Origin: Paramacrobiotus metropolitanus
Taxonomy: Eukaryota > Tardigrada > Eutardigrada > Parachela > Macrobiotidae
NCBI RefSeq assembly: GCF_019649055.1
Contig: NW_026570239.1
Location: 806,001-870,000, forward strand
Direction of reading: 5' to 3'
Length of the DNA: 64,000 nucleotides
The notes under the pieces are model-generated. The model saw only the letters and a list, made by a program, of their open reading frames with translations, made no database searches and was not told the origin of the DNA. Numbering within the stretch: the stretch's first letter is position 1; each line of letters begins with the position of its first letter. Below are positions 18,564 through 30,907 of this stretch, piece by piece. The position numbers and the translations under genes were made by a program.

Positions 18564-21057
18564 TCCGTCATCGTGGGTGTTACGCAACCGGATAACAACT
18601 ACACGATTATCCAATCTACGTAACTTATTTCGATAATTTTTACTCAGAACATAATACACATGTTGATTTGGGCACTCTAATGTACTTACACCAAAAATAA
18701 GCTGGACCAGGGTTTTATTTTGCGCATATTTGTTCATTTCCCTTCCAGCCGTCGCTGAATCCACAATTTTGACCATCTCTTGAGATCACCAGATTCAAAT
18801 GGCCACAAAACCGCTGTGTCTGAACGTTGGTATACTTCTACTGGTACTGTACATACACATTGAGAATCCGTGTATCTCGCTTAAGTTAGTTGGTCAACAG
18901 ACGCACCATTATTCGTAGACGTGCAGTTAATAAAACTAAATTTATTTTATCACATTGCAATCTAAACGGAGCATAGCAGTATAAGATCTTTGTCCTACCA
19001 AACTGACGGTTGAATTGTTCGGAAATAAACTCAATCACAATGTTTATTGCAGACCATTACATCGCCAAGATTCTTAACATATCGTCCAGAAACTACAGCG
19101 ACTGCTTTACCGGTTGGTGTGGGTGAATCGACGATTGGGGGTTAACTGTGCGGTCCGGCACAGTGGCAGTCCGGAGGCTGTGTGCCGCAAACCGTCATGT
19201 CGTTGGCATGGGTCCCCATGCACACCGACCACTGGCCGCAGTGGGCCGGACATTTGCGGTCTATTTTAAATCAGAAACAACTTTTCCAAAATGTCGCCTA
19301 TAATGATCATTATTGCGTTAAATCAGGTGCTATTTATCGTTAAAGTTACGTAGAATTTTTCTATAGGTCGTGAAGTCAGATCGGTTGGTTTATCACATAA
19401 ACAGTGCAGAAAAGCCAGTTTTCGTGACGAAAATTTAAAAAAAAGGAAGAATTTTTAAAAGTTCTCAAAATGAAACTGTTACTACGACCCCACACCGAGC
19501 GGTTACGTTTTCTTCCAGCGCCGAAAGTTCCTGAATTCCCTAAAATTTTAAGTTTCGATGTTTTCGTGAACTATAAATTAATGTTAAGAGAGAAAAGTAC
19601 CTCACAGGAATACAATCACTGTAAGGAAATGGCGTTCTGTTTGAACCGACTCAAATTGCCTTGCAGGCAGTCCCAATAACGGAAATGGTTAAGGTTATTC
19701 GGTTGTTATTTTTGCTGTAATAATTATTATCTCTTACTGGTATCGCGGACAGTACGTTGATGGTATGTCGGTACCTCCGCTGCAGTCACGCGGATTAGTA
19801 AAAGCACTCCAACGATAAGGGTCCACTTCCACGTTATCATGATTAGTCCCTTTCGGAACACTCTTCTCTTTTTGAAAATTCAATCTGTATCAATACTATT
19901 ACTATACAGGATTTTGATGCGATTGTATAGCATGTGCGGACCAGTGCGGTATGTAATGAATAATTTGTGGAAGATACCGCAGCGCAAAAATTGTGTACGA
20001 TATTAACGCAAAAAATCGTCGCAGTTGTGTGCGCAAAAAATCGCCGAGAGGTGTTTACCGCACCAGTATGGTTTATATCGGCAGTGGCTGTTATTTGTTG
20101 AAACTAATATGAAAAACCGGTTGCAGAATTGTGTAATTGTTTATTAACCGATGAAATCCATTAATCTGATGACACCGATAATTTACAACTCCAGTTTATC
20201 AGTAACCAGAAGATCGCTTTCCAAATTCCCAAGCTGACAATGTGCAAAGGATAGTCCGAGATATGTATCCGTTCTTTGAACAATGGAGGAAATAGAGAAA
20301 TGGAGAGTGTAACTGACATTTTGTTGCTATAATTATTTTATAAAAATAATATGCATGTGTCTATGTTGCTGAATCAATAATGCTTAAAAAAGATAAACAG
20401 GTTATGATGCGATACAGGTCAAAGAAATCAATAACTACACTCCACTACTGTAGTGTTAATTTTAAAGTTATCGGTTGCTGGAAACTCACAAAATACGCAC
20501 TTGTACACTGAATTTCGTTAGACTTGCACCGCAGGCGCAGACCATTATTAGAAGTGCGTGCTGTCCCGCTTCACCGGCACTCGCCCCTCGGACTCACTGA
20601 AATTTGACTTCCTTTCGCCTATACTGATTTCTTATTTGTGCTCAGTTTTGCAGAGGTGTTAATTCGTTTATTGTGTGAGCGCTGCTGTTTTGATGAAGCA
20701 AAAGGCAGTTTCATGTTCTTCTGGTTGCATGATAAAATGCACACGGAGGTTATGGAACGGATGCTTGTACTTTTGGTCTGTAAAAATAACAGTATCCGCG
20801 AGCAGCATCCGCATAACAGATTAGGTATTTGTCAGAAGCTCTGTCATTTCATGTGTGTCAGTCCCTGTAATTTAGAGGATAGGCTGTACTTTTATACCAG
20901 CAGACCACGACCCACGAGCATCGCCATTTCTATTTTTTAAAACGTTCGACATAACTGCAACTACCCTTAAATTTTTAGAACAGCGTCTAAGATATTTTTC
21001 TTTGCTAATTAAGATAAGTAATATACGGGAAATCTGTCAATAACTCGTTATTCGGGA
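18564..21057. other. Gene-free stretch
   Basis: No exon is recognised. The last roughly 350 bases before the copy 2 exon resemble the upstream regions of copies 3 and 6, including a block at 20,909-20,940 (GACCCACGAGCATC, then TTTCTA), so part of this stretch is a duplicated promoter. Confidence 0.5.
20909..20940 (+). promoter_or_regulatory. Conserved upstream block of F-box copies
   Basis: GACCCACGAGCATC followed by ATTTCTA recurs about 115-150 bases before the ATG of copy 2 (here), copy 3 (45,150-45,180) and copy 6 (57,285-57,315). It is conserved amid otherwise diverged flanks, so it is a candidate core promoter or 5' UTR element. Confidence 0.45.
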
Positions 21058-22904
21058 ATGTTGGAAATATTCCCCGACACGGTATATACCGGTGGAACGC
21101 TGTGGATGTACTGGGCCCCGATGGACTGTTCCAGTACGGACTGGTTATCGACGCGCCACGAGACGGGCTCCTCGTGGACTTTGACTGCCCCGGCCAGCGT
21201 TCCCAGATGGTGGAGCACGGTGCAGCTCGGACATGCCGCAGCTCACACGGCAAACTGTCGGCCCCACTTTCCAAGTGGGATGCGGAATACGGGAAGGAAT
21301 GGAACCTCCACACCCCGCTGCAAGTACTGGCGCGGACCGCTGCCGACCGTCCGTGGACCTGGTACCCGGCTCGCCGAATCCTGCAGCGGCTGCTGTGGAG
21401 AGGCTATTTTTTCCTTCGCATCCAATTGGGCAATACTTTCCTCAACCAGTACGTTCATGCCAACGCGGTGCGGCTAGAGAACTGTTGTGCCGACAATGTA
21501 AAGGCCCGGTTCGGCATACAGTCTTGTCAGCTGCCGCAGAAGTACGCTACTGCAGCCGGCATTGATCCGGCAATATGGAGTTTGTGGGTGGAAACGCTGG
21601 ATGCGCGATACGAAAGTTATCCTATATGTGTGGAAAACGGGAAGCTCTTGTATCTGATGAATAACGGCAAGGCCCAGTGCCACCTCTCAGTCGCTAACCC
21701 GGTAAAGCGAAATTATATGCTCCGCGTGGCGTGTTTTCTTGACCTTTATTCTCCCGGCACGAAAAAAATCGGGTTTTATTTGTAACTAAAATTGTGGAAT
21801 TTTTTTTAGTGATTAACATTATTACGATCTGATGCAGCAAAGCAAACGAGCTCAGTTTCATTCCTAGAATGTGCAGGAGCAATTTATTGTAAATTTGATT
21901 TAACTACCGTACTGCACTTAAGCATACTTTAATTAAGAGCAGAAACTGCACTTTATTAAAACTTTAATAAAATTTTCAGTACTTATTATATCTGCGTAAT
22001 TTTTCTAATTAAATTTTCCCGAAGTTGAATTCAATAATTTTTTTATTATTTCAATTTCAACTAAATTAATCTAATTAGCTTTCCTCTCAAACAGGAGCAT
22101 CTAACGACCGAAGCTATCAGCGATTTGGAATGGCGTTTTAAGGACGGATGGACTTTCAATGACGTTCGCTGGCAGCAAGCTGTAAAGAAAGTGCCGATGG
22201 ATTCTTCTTTACCTGTAGGCGTCACCCAGAGTCTAGCACCCTTATCTATGGATATTCTCCAATGCGTCTTCTAAGCAATGGATACAGTCCAGCGCACAAG
22301 GATAAGCCGGGTCTGCGCATTGTGGAACACGATAATCAATCAATCCGTTCGTTTCACAGAGCTGCGGGTGGACTTTGAAATCTGCAAACATCGCGGCTAT
22401 ACCATTGGGTCCGCGATTGTGCAGTGCATGATTACATCAACCGCACATGTGGCCCTTGTCCAGGCCGGAAACGGACACATGGAGACGATCATAACTGACT
22501 GTCTGTTTCTCATGGTGGCAGCGTACTTTCAGTTGCCGCAGCGTCCGGCTAAGAAACTGCAGTTGTACTGCTGTCAGGGTCGATGGGATCTCGGCGGTTC
22601 TGCTAACCTGCACCAGGAAGTCCTGAATTTGGCCAATTTGCTGGCACAATGTGAACCGGCTGTGGCGAGTGTTGTGTGGAAAAACTGCCGTTTTGCGGGA
22701 CTGGGTATATACATCGGCGAAACAGTGATCATTGAAGACCGGATCGAGCTCAACCAGGACTTTACGCGCATGGTGGAGGAGCTGTATGCGCTGTTGGAAA
22801 GACAGTTGCCGACACATGCGAGCTACGTTCCTGCGGTGACGAAATGGATACAGGAATGCGCCAACGCTGATCAGTACACATATGGTCTGCACGCCACTTT
22901 TACG
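21058..22904 (+). pseudogene. F-box family pseudogene, copy 2
   Basis: Exon A spans 21,058-21,701 (donor GGTAAAG) and exon B 22,095-22,904 (acceptor AAACAG). Exon A has the family N-terminal domain (YRWNAVDV, FQYGLVIDAP, LLVDFDCPGQRSQ, RPWTWYPAR), but one T is missing after the fifth codon compared with copies 3, 4 and 6, which throws the ATG out of frame. Exon B has an in-frame TAA at 22,272-22,274, inside the F-box between CVF and the following AMDTVQ. No final exon is seen downstream. Beyond these lesions the coding pattern is well kept (KKLQLYCCQGRWDLGG, WKNCRFAGLG), so inactivation looks recent. Confidence 0.8.
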
Positions 22905-24064
22905 GTAATAACAACTCAGTAGAAAAGATGATTCTCTCGATCCGTCCCACCGCCGGCCTAAGAAGCCAAATGACTGGCATTTGTAGTGATGAAGCCGCTG
23001 ATTCGTTTTGGCCACGGAAATGAGAACAGTCTTTCAGTTTATTGATAAAACCTCCATAATGCGTCGTCCCTTTTCCCCGTAGTGGACGTTGATCCTGCTT
23101 ACAAGAATAGCATGCCCTTTCCTTGCTTTTTTTTGTTGTTAGTGCGATAATTTCTTGTGTAAATTCCACATATTCAATTACCAATATTATTATTCAAGCT
23201 CTTTAAGGAATTTAGTTTACGATAAGCAGATCCCTTGTGATCATCACTAAATAGTTGCCCCTTTTCTCTTATCATTATCATGGATACCATGTTTGTTTTT
23301 GCTGAACTTTATTGTGGATTACTTTGGGACTGTCAGAAGACGTCTTTTCGTTGAGGATCTCTGCTATTCGATACACCATTATCGGTCAAAATTTACTCGC
23401 GATAACGGTACAGTATACACGATGGAAAGATTGGATAAGACACGACAGAAAGAAAAAGCATAAATAGACAAAGGTTACAATTAGTGAAAATAAATATAAC
23501 GAGTCGCAGTCACAACAGTGTCGTTGCCAAGTCTGTCTAAAGTGTAACCGGGGTCACAGGGCGCCAACGTGCGGACGTTAATATATGGTTCCATCTTTTC
23601 TAACATCCGGACAAGCGTTGCGCTGGCGGCATGGAATGTAGCCTCCCGTCGGAAGGGTCGCAACGGGCTCCATCGTGCACACATCCACTACAAAACACCC
23701 GGATTGTGCTGATGGCTGGCGCATGGGGATTGTAAGCATAATTTTGCCAGCGGACGAAAATGAAGTGCACTGGCAAACTCACCCACACTTAGCACGTTTT
23801 ACAGCAAGTTTGAAAACAATTACTGATGTAGTAGAGGATTAAGCACGATTAATGTTTGGTAATTTTATTTCTTGACATTATTAGCATTATTGACCCCTCA
23901 GCGAAAAGACTTCCATTCGGACAACGTGTTTACTTGTGATGGAAGCGGAAAATCATGATGGTGGTTACAAAACCAGTCCGAACTTTAAAAGCAATCAGCA
24001 AGAAAATTCCTGCAACCTAATATCTTCTCGTGAAATAAGAGGAATATCGGAAAGGTGTACTTAC
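22905..24064. other. No confident gene; possible downstream exon on minus strand
   Basis: No final F-box exon is seen for copy 2. On the minus strand 23,481-23,790 is open in places and Cys-containing. It could hold a further exon of the secreted-protein gene that ends at a donor at 24,065, but no frame is convincing. Confidence 0.35.
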
Positions 24065-24515
24065 CGTGCCATATCTCGCCAGGGTTCGCGTGTCTCTCCC
24101 AGTCAGGTTCCGTTTGGTTCACCGGTGCCAGATGGAAGCGGTACGGCAGAACATCGCGGAGGCTTTGCTTATTCTGCCAGGCCCAGTGGTGCGCGAAGCA
24201 GCACTGTGTCTGCACAAAATCACTACCCTTGTATCCCGGCACACAGTCACGGCAGTGAGGATCACCGTCCACGGGGCACCGTTTCTGTCCCGGTTCGAGA
24301 GCATCGGCAACAGGAGATTTGTGCCATAAGTCAGTGTCAAACTCGTCGTTAAAGGGGTGTGCATTGCTGCCTCCATTTATAAAGGGTTCTTCGATTAGGA
24401 CGTATGGCGGAAAGCCGTCCGGCTGGAAAGCCGGGACACTGAACTTGACGTAGTCGCCGTTGGCTGATGAAAATGAGGATAAACCAGTTACGCACAGCAA
24501 CAAGAAACTTAACAT
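24065..24515 (-). CDS. First exon of a secreted protein gene
   Basis: ATG at 24,515 starts a classic signal peptide (MLSFLLLCVTGLSSFSSANG), with cleavage expected near residue 20. About 130 residues follow, with a Cys-rich middle (KRCPVDGDPHCRDCVPG, TQCCFAHHW) and two possible N-glycosylation sites. The frame reaches a consensus donor, G|GTAAGT, at 24,065/24,064 and then continues only briefly, so the gene is spliced and its 3' part lies further left. No family is recognised. An extracellular or cuticular role is only inferred from the signal peptide. Confidence 0.6.
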
Positions 24516-26065
24516 TTTGCCTGTATATGTAACGAAATGCTTAATATTGAAATGTTTTAATTTAAAGCGCGCCGTTGTGCATGCAAATACAGAGAACGCT
24601 TTTTATACCGCCGTCTGCTTATTCTGCTTTCGTCAGTATTTTCCGCGAAAACATCAGCTGGCAGTGCGCGGTACCGTGTACGTGTACCGCACATGATCCA
24701 TGGAATTCTCGGGTTAACTGCGAATTTAAAGTGTTTTTCCCAATGCCACGTCCGTGTCAGCTCCGGAAATGTGCTGACTTAGCGAGTACCTTCGTTGAAC
24801 ACACTTATTCCGTTATGCGTAAAGCCGTAGAATTGTTAAGTGGGTGGCGGATTGTCGGACACCGTCAGCGATAAGTTAACTGTCTAACTCCTGGAGTTTG
24901 GTAATAGCTGTCACAGTAGATGACGCATCCCGTCATTTCCCCGTTCAACCGTCCTGGAGCGGTCCTAGACCGCTCGAGTCGACTGTTGTTTTCACCATCT
25001 TTTTTTAGTGTGATGGAATCACGCAGCGCGTTACCATTGCGCTGCAAGTTTTTGCCCCGTTTCGTGTTCCTGAATAAAACTACGTTTTATTCCTTTTCTT
25101 GCTTCTTCCGTCTCGTTCTCCCCATGCGGGGGTCCGTCATACACGCCACTACGTGTAACATAGCCATGCGCTCTTCGTCGTAAGTCCAAGACGCCGGCTG
25201 AAAAATTGCCCGTATTGGCGAAATTTGTGAATTTGTAAGGTTTTATCGCTCCCAGTGTCCAATATTTCACAGCCTTTTGGTAACGGGCCTAGATGAATGC
25301 AGATAAGTGTTCGAACTTCCAAGTAAGAGCTTTCAAAGTCAATTATTTCCAGCGCATGCAGTCAGTATAGTATTCGGGAAAACTCTTCAAATTGTGCTAT
25401 CCGACAACTTCCTCGACAATGTGCGGCGTGCGGTGACCAGTACATATGCGTGTGGAGACGATTGCAGCTATACACGATGTACCTATATTACAGTTGAGCT
25501 AGAGAAAACCCAACACCGGTCAAAAAAAGCAGGGTGGAATCCAGTTGGGATCCGCGTTTATCCCGCGAGCCATCGGAAACCCTATCCTTTGAGACTGGTT
25601 GCGCCAATCTTCCAACTGTTTTGGCTATTATTTCATTTATCGCTCCACTGTTTTTGCTATTATTTCCAGCGCCTCTGTTGTGGCTCGGCGGTGAAAATAA
25701 TAAGTGAAAAAATAATAATTGACTTGAAACTGATCTATGTACGAGTGCTATCATTAAAGCGTTATAAAAAAGCGACCAACGATTGATAGATAACTTCTCG
25801 TAGCAGACATTCTTCGAACCATTATCTATGGGTTAAGAAGGGAAATATCATCGAAACCGCTTACAATTTTTTCATGGGTGTTTCCATAGCCAAATTTCGA
25901 TCACCGCTTGGCATATTCTTCTATTTTTTTAGAACGCAAAACTTTTCGAGATGTCTGGGGACCGCGCGTTCAGGTTCTTTTCGGAAACAGCTGCTGTTGG
26001 TCGAGAAATATGGCGGCAGTTGTACCGGTACGCACTTTAGCTCGAGGTAAAAACGCACGATAACG
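24516..26065. other. Gene-free stretch
   Basis: Nothing convincing is seen. A short perfect palindrome (GAGCGGTC-CTA-GACCGCTC) lies near 24,957-24,975. Confidence 0.4.
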
Positions 26066-27385
26066 TTAAAGATGATAGTAATTGTTTTGGTTTGACTTCT
26101 TATGAAGCATGTATACCCGGTATACGTGTATTACGGTGTGTATGATAATAAGTAACTTTAATAATACAACAGGACGGTGACTGGCCAACAGAGCGTCTGA
26201 GTAAGGATCAAGAACAAGTACAACAGCAAGTTGCCAGGGCGTAAAAGTAATTACGAACGAATTGTGGCAACAAGGAATCACAAGTACCACATTAATCATT
26301 GTATAAAGTAGTAGTGTATGCCACTGTATAGCCATACAAATGGGAATAAATCGTGAAATTAGTAAAGCTTTGGAAAGTGGGCTTTCTACTGCCTGTATAG
26401 GAAACCAGCTTAAGTAATTCCACATATGGCTTAGCGCTGCCGAGGTAATTACGTCCAAAACAAAGGTTAAGTTGCCCACGGTACAGCTGCAGTTTAAAAT
26501 TGTGCATTTCCGCCATTTCTCAAAATTTCCGCAATATTAATTTCCAAATTATGGCGGCAAGGGTCACTCGGCGAGTAACTGCAAAACTGCATCGTGCATG
26601 GATGGACCTTCCAGTTGCTCCATCGCCCGCTGCAGCGTTTGAACTGTGCGTTGGCAGTAACTTGTGAGAATACAGTGAATGCCTTCCAGCAATATCAGCG
26701 GTTATCGCATATGCAAGATAATCTCTGGAATATTTGTCCATGTCGTAGCTGATGAGAATTACACTTTGCATAAAGATGCCCGTCCACGGAATCCAATGAA
26801 TATTGCTCAACGCCTGCCGCAGGTTGTCACATGCAGTTTTCAATTGCAATCGTTTCCAGGGATTGGCGATGTTGCGATAGACCGAAAGCGGGTTTTGACG
26901 CGCATTCCCGACCCGGGAAATGGTTTGAATGGCGCTGATGACGGCGCAAACAGGTGTCCGGACCGGAATGAAATCGGCTAATGCGGCTGATACCAGGAGT
27001 AGTACCTTCTATTAAAGATATTTTCAGCAGAGTCAAAATTCGCCATTCAAGGTAGGGAGATTGTGATTGAGAAGTGTTTTTTAGGTACCTGATAAAAGTA
27101 TTCTTCAGCGCGGAACCAGAAGGCCGTGAATAGCATGAGAGCATTTCTGGGTGCCACTGTGAGAAGGATAAGGAACGTGCACCACCCGACAGTCAATGCC
27201 GACTTCCAAATCTGATTAACCAAATGAGTGGAATGTTCCGTCGGATCAGGCTGTGGGTCATAGAGGAAAACCGGGTCATCGGCTGACTGATATCGCCCTT
27301 TGTCGCCCTTGCGGCGCGTAATGCTGTATAGCTTGCACATTCCCTTGTAAATTAATTGGGAAAAGGGTACATAATAATATTGCAT
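26066..27385 (-). pseudogene. 7-TM chemoreceptor-like gene with a frameshift
   Basis: Three exons are proposed: 27,385-27,089 (donor CAG|GTACCT), 27,008-26,568 (acceptor TTTAATAG, donor CGA|GTGACC) and 26,486 leftwards (acceptor CTGCAG). The protein starts MQYYYVPFSQLIYKGMCKLY and has several hydrophobic segments. A loop helix (LKTACDNLRQAL) and, in the last exon, TVGNLTFVLDVITSA followed by NYLSWFPIQ resemble transmembrane segment 7 of the arthropod gustatory-receptor superfamily. Exon 2 needs a net 1-base shift near 26,700: the frame reading YLAYAITADI passes into the one reading LILLEGIHCIL. It is therefore a pseudogene or carries a sequence error. The region left of about 26,380 resembles sequence upstream of the gene at 28.5-29.5 kb, so the true 3' end is uncertain. 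Confidence 0.5.
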
Positions 27386-27990
27386 GAAATGTTTTGGATC
27401 ACTGCGCTCGACTATCGCAGAGTTATAAGGTATAAATTAATTAACGCGGAACGAACATGAAAGAGCAAACATGGACACAGCAGATCCATATCATCGTGTC
27501 AACTAATTGCGTCAACAGGACCCGCATTGCGGATGCGCGAAAACCAAAAGTGAAACTATTTTTTGTCAGCACGATAGATCAAATTTCAAGCCAAAACCGA
27601 CTTTCCTGCACTTAACGCGGAGCGCGGTGTCGTGCCGTTACGGTTTTACTGTTACTGACGACAATCTTTTGACCATCGGAGAAAAAAGTGCGCTTACACG
27701 GAGATGAGGCAAACACTCCACAGAAAATCATTTAATTCGTTTTTTTCCCGGTGCGGTTTGCTCTCCATACACAAACAAGTAACGTTATTTGTATACCGGT
27801 ACGCGTTTTATTTATCTGTACATCCAGTTCATTTCTGCCGAAACTGAAACTTGTCTTTTCTCTTGCTGCGAGGAGAATTGTCGATGGTACCCACATCGAC
27901 AGTGCCATGATTGGATAAAGATATACCAAACTGACCGGCAAAGCAGCGAAAGGATTAGGAAGGGTAGCATGCAAAGAACAGAATATGTAT

Positions 27991-28336
27991 ATAGGGGGAA
28001 AAATGTGTCTAGCCGAACCAATCCCTTGTACTTCTGATGCAAGCCAGCTGGTGGTTTACGTTGTGGCTGCACAGCGTTTTATGTAAAGCGCTGCTATTAA
28101 GGCTGTGCGGCACTAACGGTACATGTGGTGTTAGCTGCACCGGGCAGATCAGGGCTATAATACAGTTTCAGCTTGTTTACCTGCAGTTGTACGAGTGCTG
28201 CTTACCTGTTATCAGTACCTGTAATCTTAATAGCAGCGCTTTACATAAAACACTGTCAAGCCACAACGTAAACCACCAGCTGGCTTACATCAGAAGTACA
28301 AGGGATTGGTTCGGCTAGACACATTTTTCCCCTATA
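27991..28336. mobile_element. 346-bp foldback MITE
   Basis: Left arm about 27,991-28,108 and right arm about 28,222-28,336 are near-perfect reverse complements (about 115 bp; ends ATAGGGGGAAAAATGTG and CACATTTTTCCCCTAT). The spacer is non-coding. The flank on each side (GAATATGTAT to the left, ATGCTTTTACAATCG to the right) is contiguous in the duplicated region at about 30,510-30,540, so the empty site is present in the same window. Flanking TA/TAT fits a Tc1/mariner-type MITE. Confidence 0.82.
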
Positions 28337-28466
28337 TGCTTTTACAATCGAAAATTAATTACGATTTCATTTGTGGCCGTACAAACAGCAGTTAAAACAC
28401 AATTTTCATTAGGTGCGATTCTCAATATCGGCGTTAATACCGATGGCTTTTCCTCTCGGACACCAT

Positions 28467-29518
28467 TCAAAGGTCCGCTCTTCCCGTGGAACCTGAACCA
28501 GGGTCCTTTGGTCGATGGCGGTTGTTCATTGGAGGACCGTTCTCATCGACCCATCCATCCAGGAGTCCGATTTCTCGCAGCATGCGATTGGAGGCGATAA
28601 TTCCGCAAAACAGTACGATAATCATGGCTCCGTTACACGCCAGACTCGGAAGCGGAAACCCGTACGTCAGCGTCGAATGATAACCATATCCACTACCGTT
28701 CAGCATCTCAGTAAAGTGAAGAATGTAATGGGAAAAGATATCTGGGAATGGACCTAAATAACTCACGATAACCTGATTCCGCTGAGTTCGGCACATGCGA
28801 CGCATATCCGAACAATGTGACGAGAAGTCTCGTTCGGACAGCGATGAAAGCCGGCTACAGAGATTGCTGGCCGTTCGCACAACTTCCTGCGCATCCAGTA
28901 CTTTTTGGTAACAGAGTATGACAAACAACAACCCCATTATTCCGAGTACCATCAGCATCTGTTTTCGTTTGGCATAACCGTACTCCTCTGACTGAAAATT
29001 ATTCATACAATGTAAATTGAGCAAAGTTTACGTGAATATTAAGCGGTGTTCTCCCAAATTTATTTTTATTACAAGTGCACGTTATACATTGTAAAAGTAG
29101 AATACCGATCTACAAACAAGAGTTTCCTCTTTTTTAATCCAGGAAAACCGGGTACTAGATGGGATGATACTACAGTTTTGAAAGCTTGCAGTCTAGGACA
29201 GAAACTTCAAGTAAAAGAAAAATAGTTTTCAGTATTCTTTTCAACTTTTGTACTTAATTAACAGGTGCCCACCTTAAGCGAAAATTGATAAATGTCGGTC
29301 CACTGAAGGCTGATGCCATGTATTGCGATTCTTACTTCCGCTAAAAATAGAACAAGCCGCATGCATCCGGCGAACTGCGCAGCACGTTTTAGTACTGCTT
29401 GAGCTGCGGTGTTTCGTTGGGCGCAGTGCTGCTGATCCGTAAGAAGAGCGTTTGACTTATTTTCAGTTCGCCCTGTGTCCGTGTTCAACAAATCAGGCTG
29501 ACATCTAATTCCGTCCAT
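28467..29518 (-). CDS. Multi-pass membrane protein, duplicate A
   Basis: Two exons are seen: 29,518-29,273 (82 codons, donor AAG|GTGGGC) and 28,991-28,467 (acceptor TTTTCAG). Product about 256 residues. Exon 1 starts MDGIRCQPDLLNT and includes CMRLVLFLAEVRIAIHGISL. Exon 2 has a membrane segment after YAKRKQ (LMVLGIMGLLFVILCY), a cytosolic-type helix with Cys (CSDMRRMCRTQRNQVIV) and a second membrane segment ending with IIASNRMLREIGLLDGW. The family is not recognised. The middle part has a faint likeness to the third loop of insect-type gustatory receptors. Compared with duplicate B, a 1-base difference near 28,480 changes the C-terminus. More exons are possible. Confidence 0.6.
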
Positions 29519-29666
29519 GGTGTCCTCCAAGGTAAATGTAAAATACGTACGAGTACGAATCGTGACAACAAGAATCCAGCGAGACACCACATTAATCAAT
29601 GTTTAAAGCATTAGTGTATGCTACTGTATGGTTGCACCAAAATTGTATCGTGAAATAAAAGCTTTA

Positions 29667-29921
<255 letters not shown>

Positions 29922-29925
29922 CCAC

Positions 29926-30616
29926 GTTTCTGTCGAACCAAGAGGTCAGTGTTGACTAATCTAAGAACGTCGCCGTTAAGTTAATTTCAGCCCGTTGTGA
30001 GATCAGTGCATGTCGCACCTCCGGTCATGCAGATGTCTGTGTGTTACCACTCTATCTGTACATGCCATGATTGCCATCCGACTCGTCCTTTTTTCTCTGG
30101 ACTGTACTGCTCATTTTAAATTAAAATTATAACATCTATTTTTCTAGATAGAGATACTCATCTGGCTTTTTCCATAGCTTTATAAGTTAAACTCCAACAT
30201 TTTCTCTCGTTCAGTTCTGGGTGAAACCCATCTATCAAGATCAAGGAGGTACCAAAAGATTCGGAAAATTTCAGGTTCCAAACACGTTGCGATTTGTGAC
30301 GATTAACGTAAATTAAATCACACAAAATTTCTGTAGACATAAACAGAGCATAGATAAAAAAGCATAATTCCGGTTCTACACAGAAGTCCTATTCTAAGTC
30401 AACGCAAAAAAGTTAACAATCGACCTTCCACATTCCTTTCGTTTCACGCACGGTATAGCCACGGTATAGCGAGCTAACCGGCAAAGAAGATTAGAAAGGG
30501 TAATATGCCAACAGAAGAATATGTATGTGCTTTACAATCGCGCATTTTTTAGTTCACGAGTTTATTCATGGCAGTCAAAACAGCATATCAAGGATAGTTT
30601 TCAATAGCTGCAATGT
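29926..30616. other. Intergenic, 3' flank of duplicate B
   Basis: No exon is seen. Positions 30,440-30,616 align with the 3' flank of duplicate A (27,900-28,460 without the foldback element), showing that the duplicated unit extends beyond the coding region. Confidence 0.5.
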
Positions 30617-30907
30617 CTATGTCTGCGTTAATAAAGATTGCGTTTCCGCGTGGACACCATCCAAATGTCCGCTTTCTCCCGTGCTACCTGCACAGAAGTC
30701 CATCGGCGGAAAATGGATGTTCATTTGAGGACCGTTTGCATCCACCCATTCATCCAAATGTCTGATTTCGCGCAACATGCGATTGGCGACGACAACGCCG
30801 CAACACAGTACCATTATCACTGCTAAGTCACACGCCAGGCTCGGAATCGGCAGCCCATATATCAGCTTCGAATGGTAACCATAACCGCTGTCGTTAAGAG
30901 TTTCACC

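Noticed and set aside
18333-18776. 147-residue minus-strand ORF
   Set aside because: It is the antisense of the last exon of F-box copy 1; similar antisense ORFs occur opposite the other copies' last exons.
21243-21683. Minus-strand ORFs opposite F-box copy 2
   Set aside because: Shadows of a GC-rich real exon; the plus frame shows family conservation, the minus frames do not.
25307-25786. 159-residue plus-strand ORF
   Set aside because: No recognisable domain, starts in non-coding-like sequence, and has an uneven composition; no splice or promoter context.
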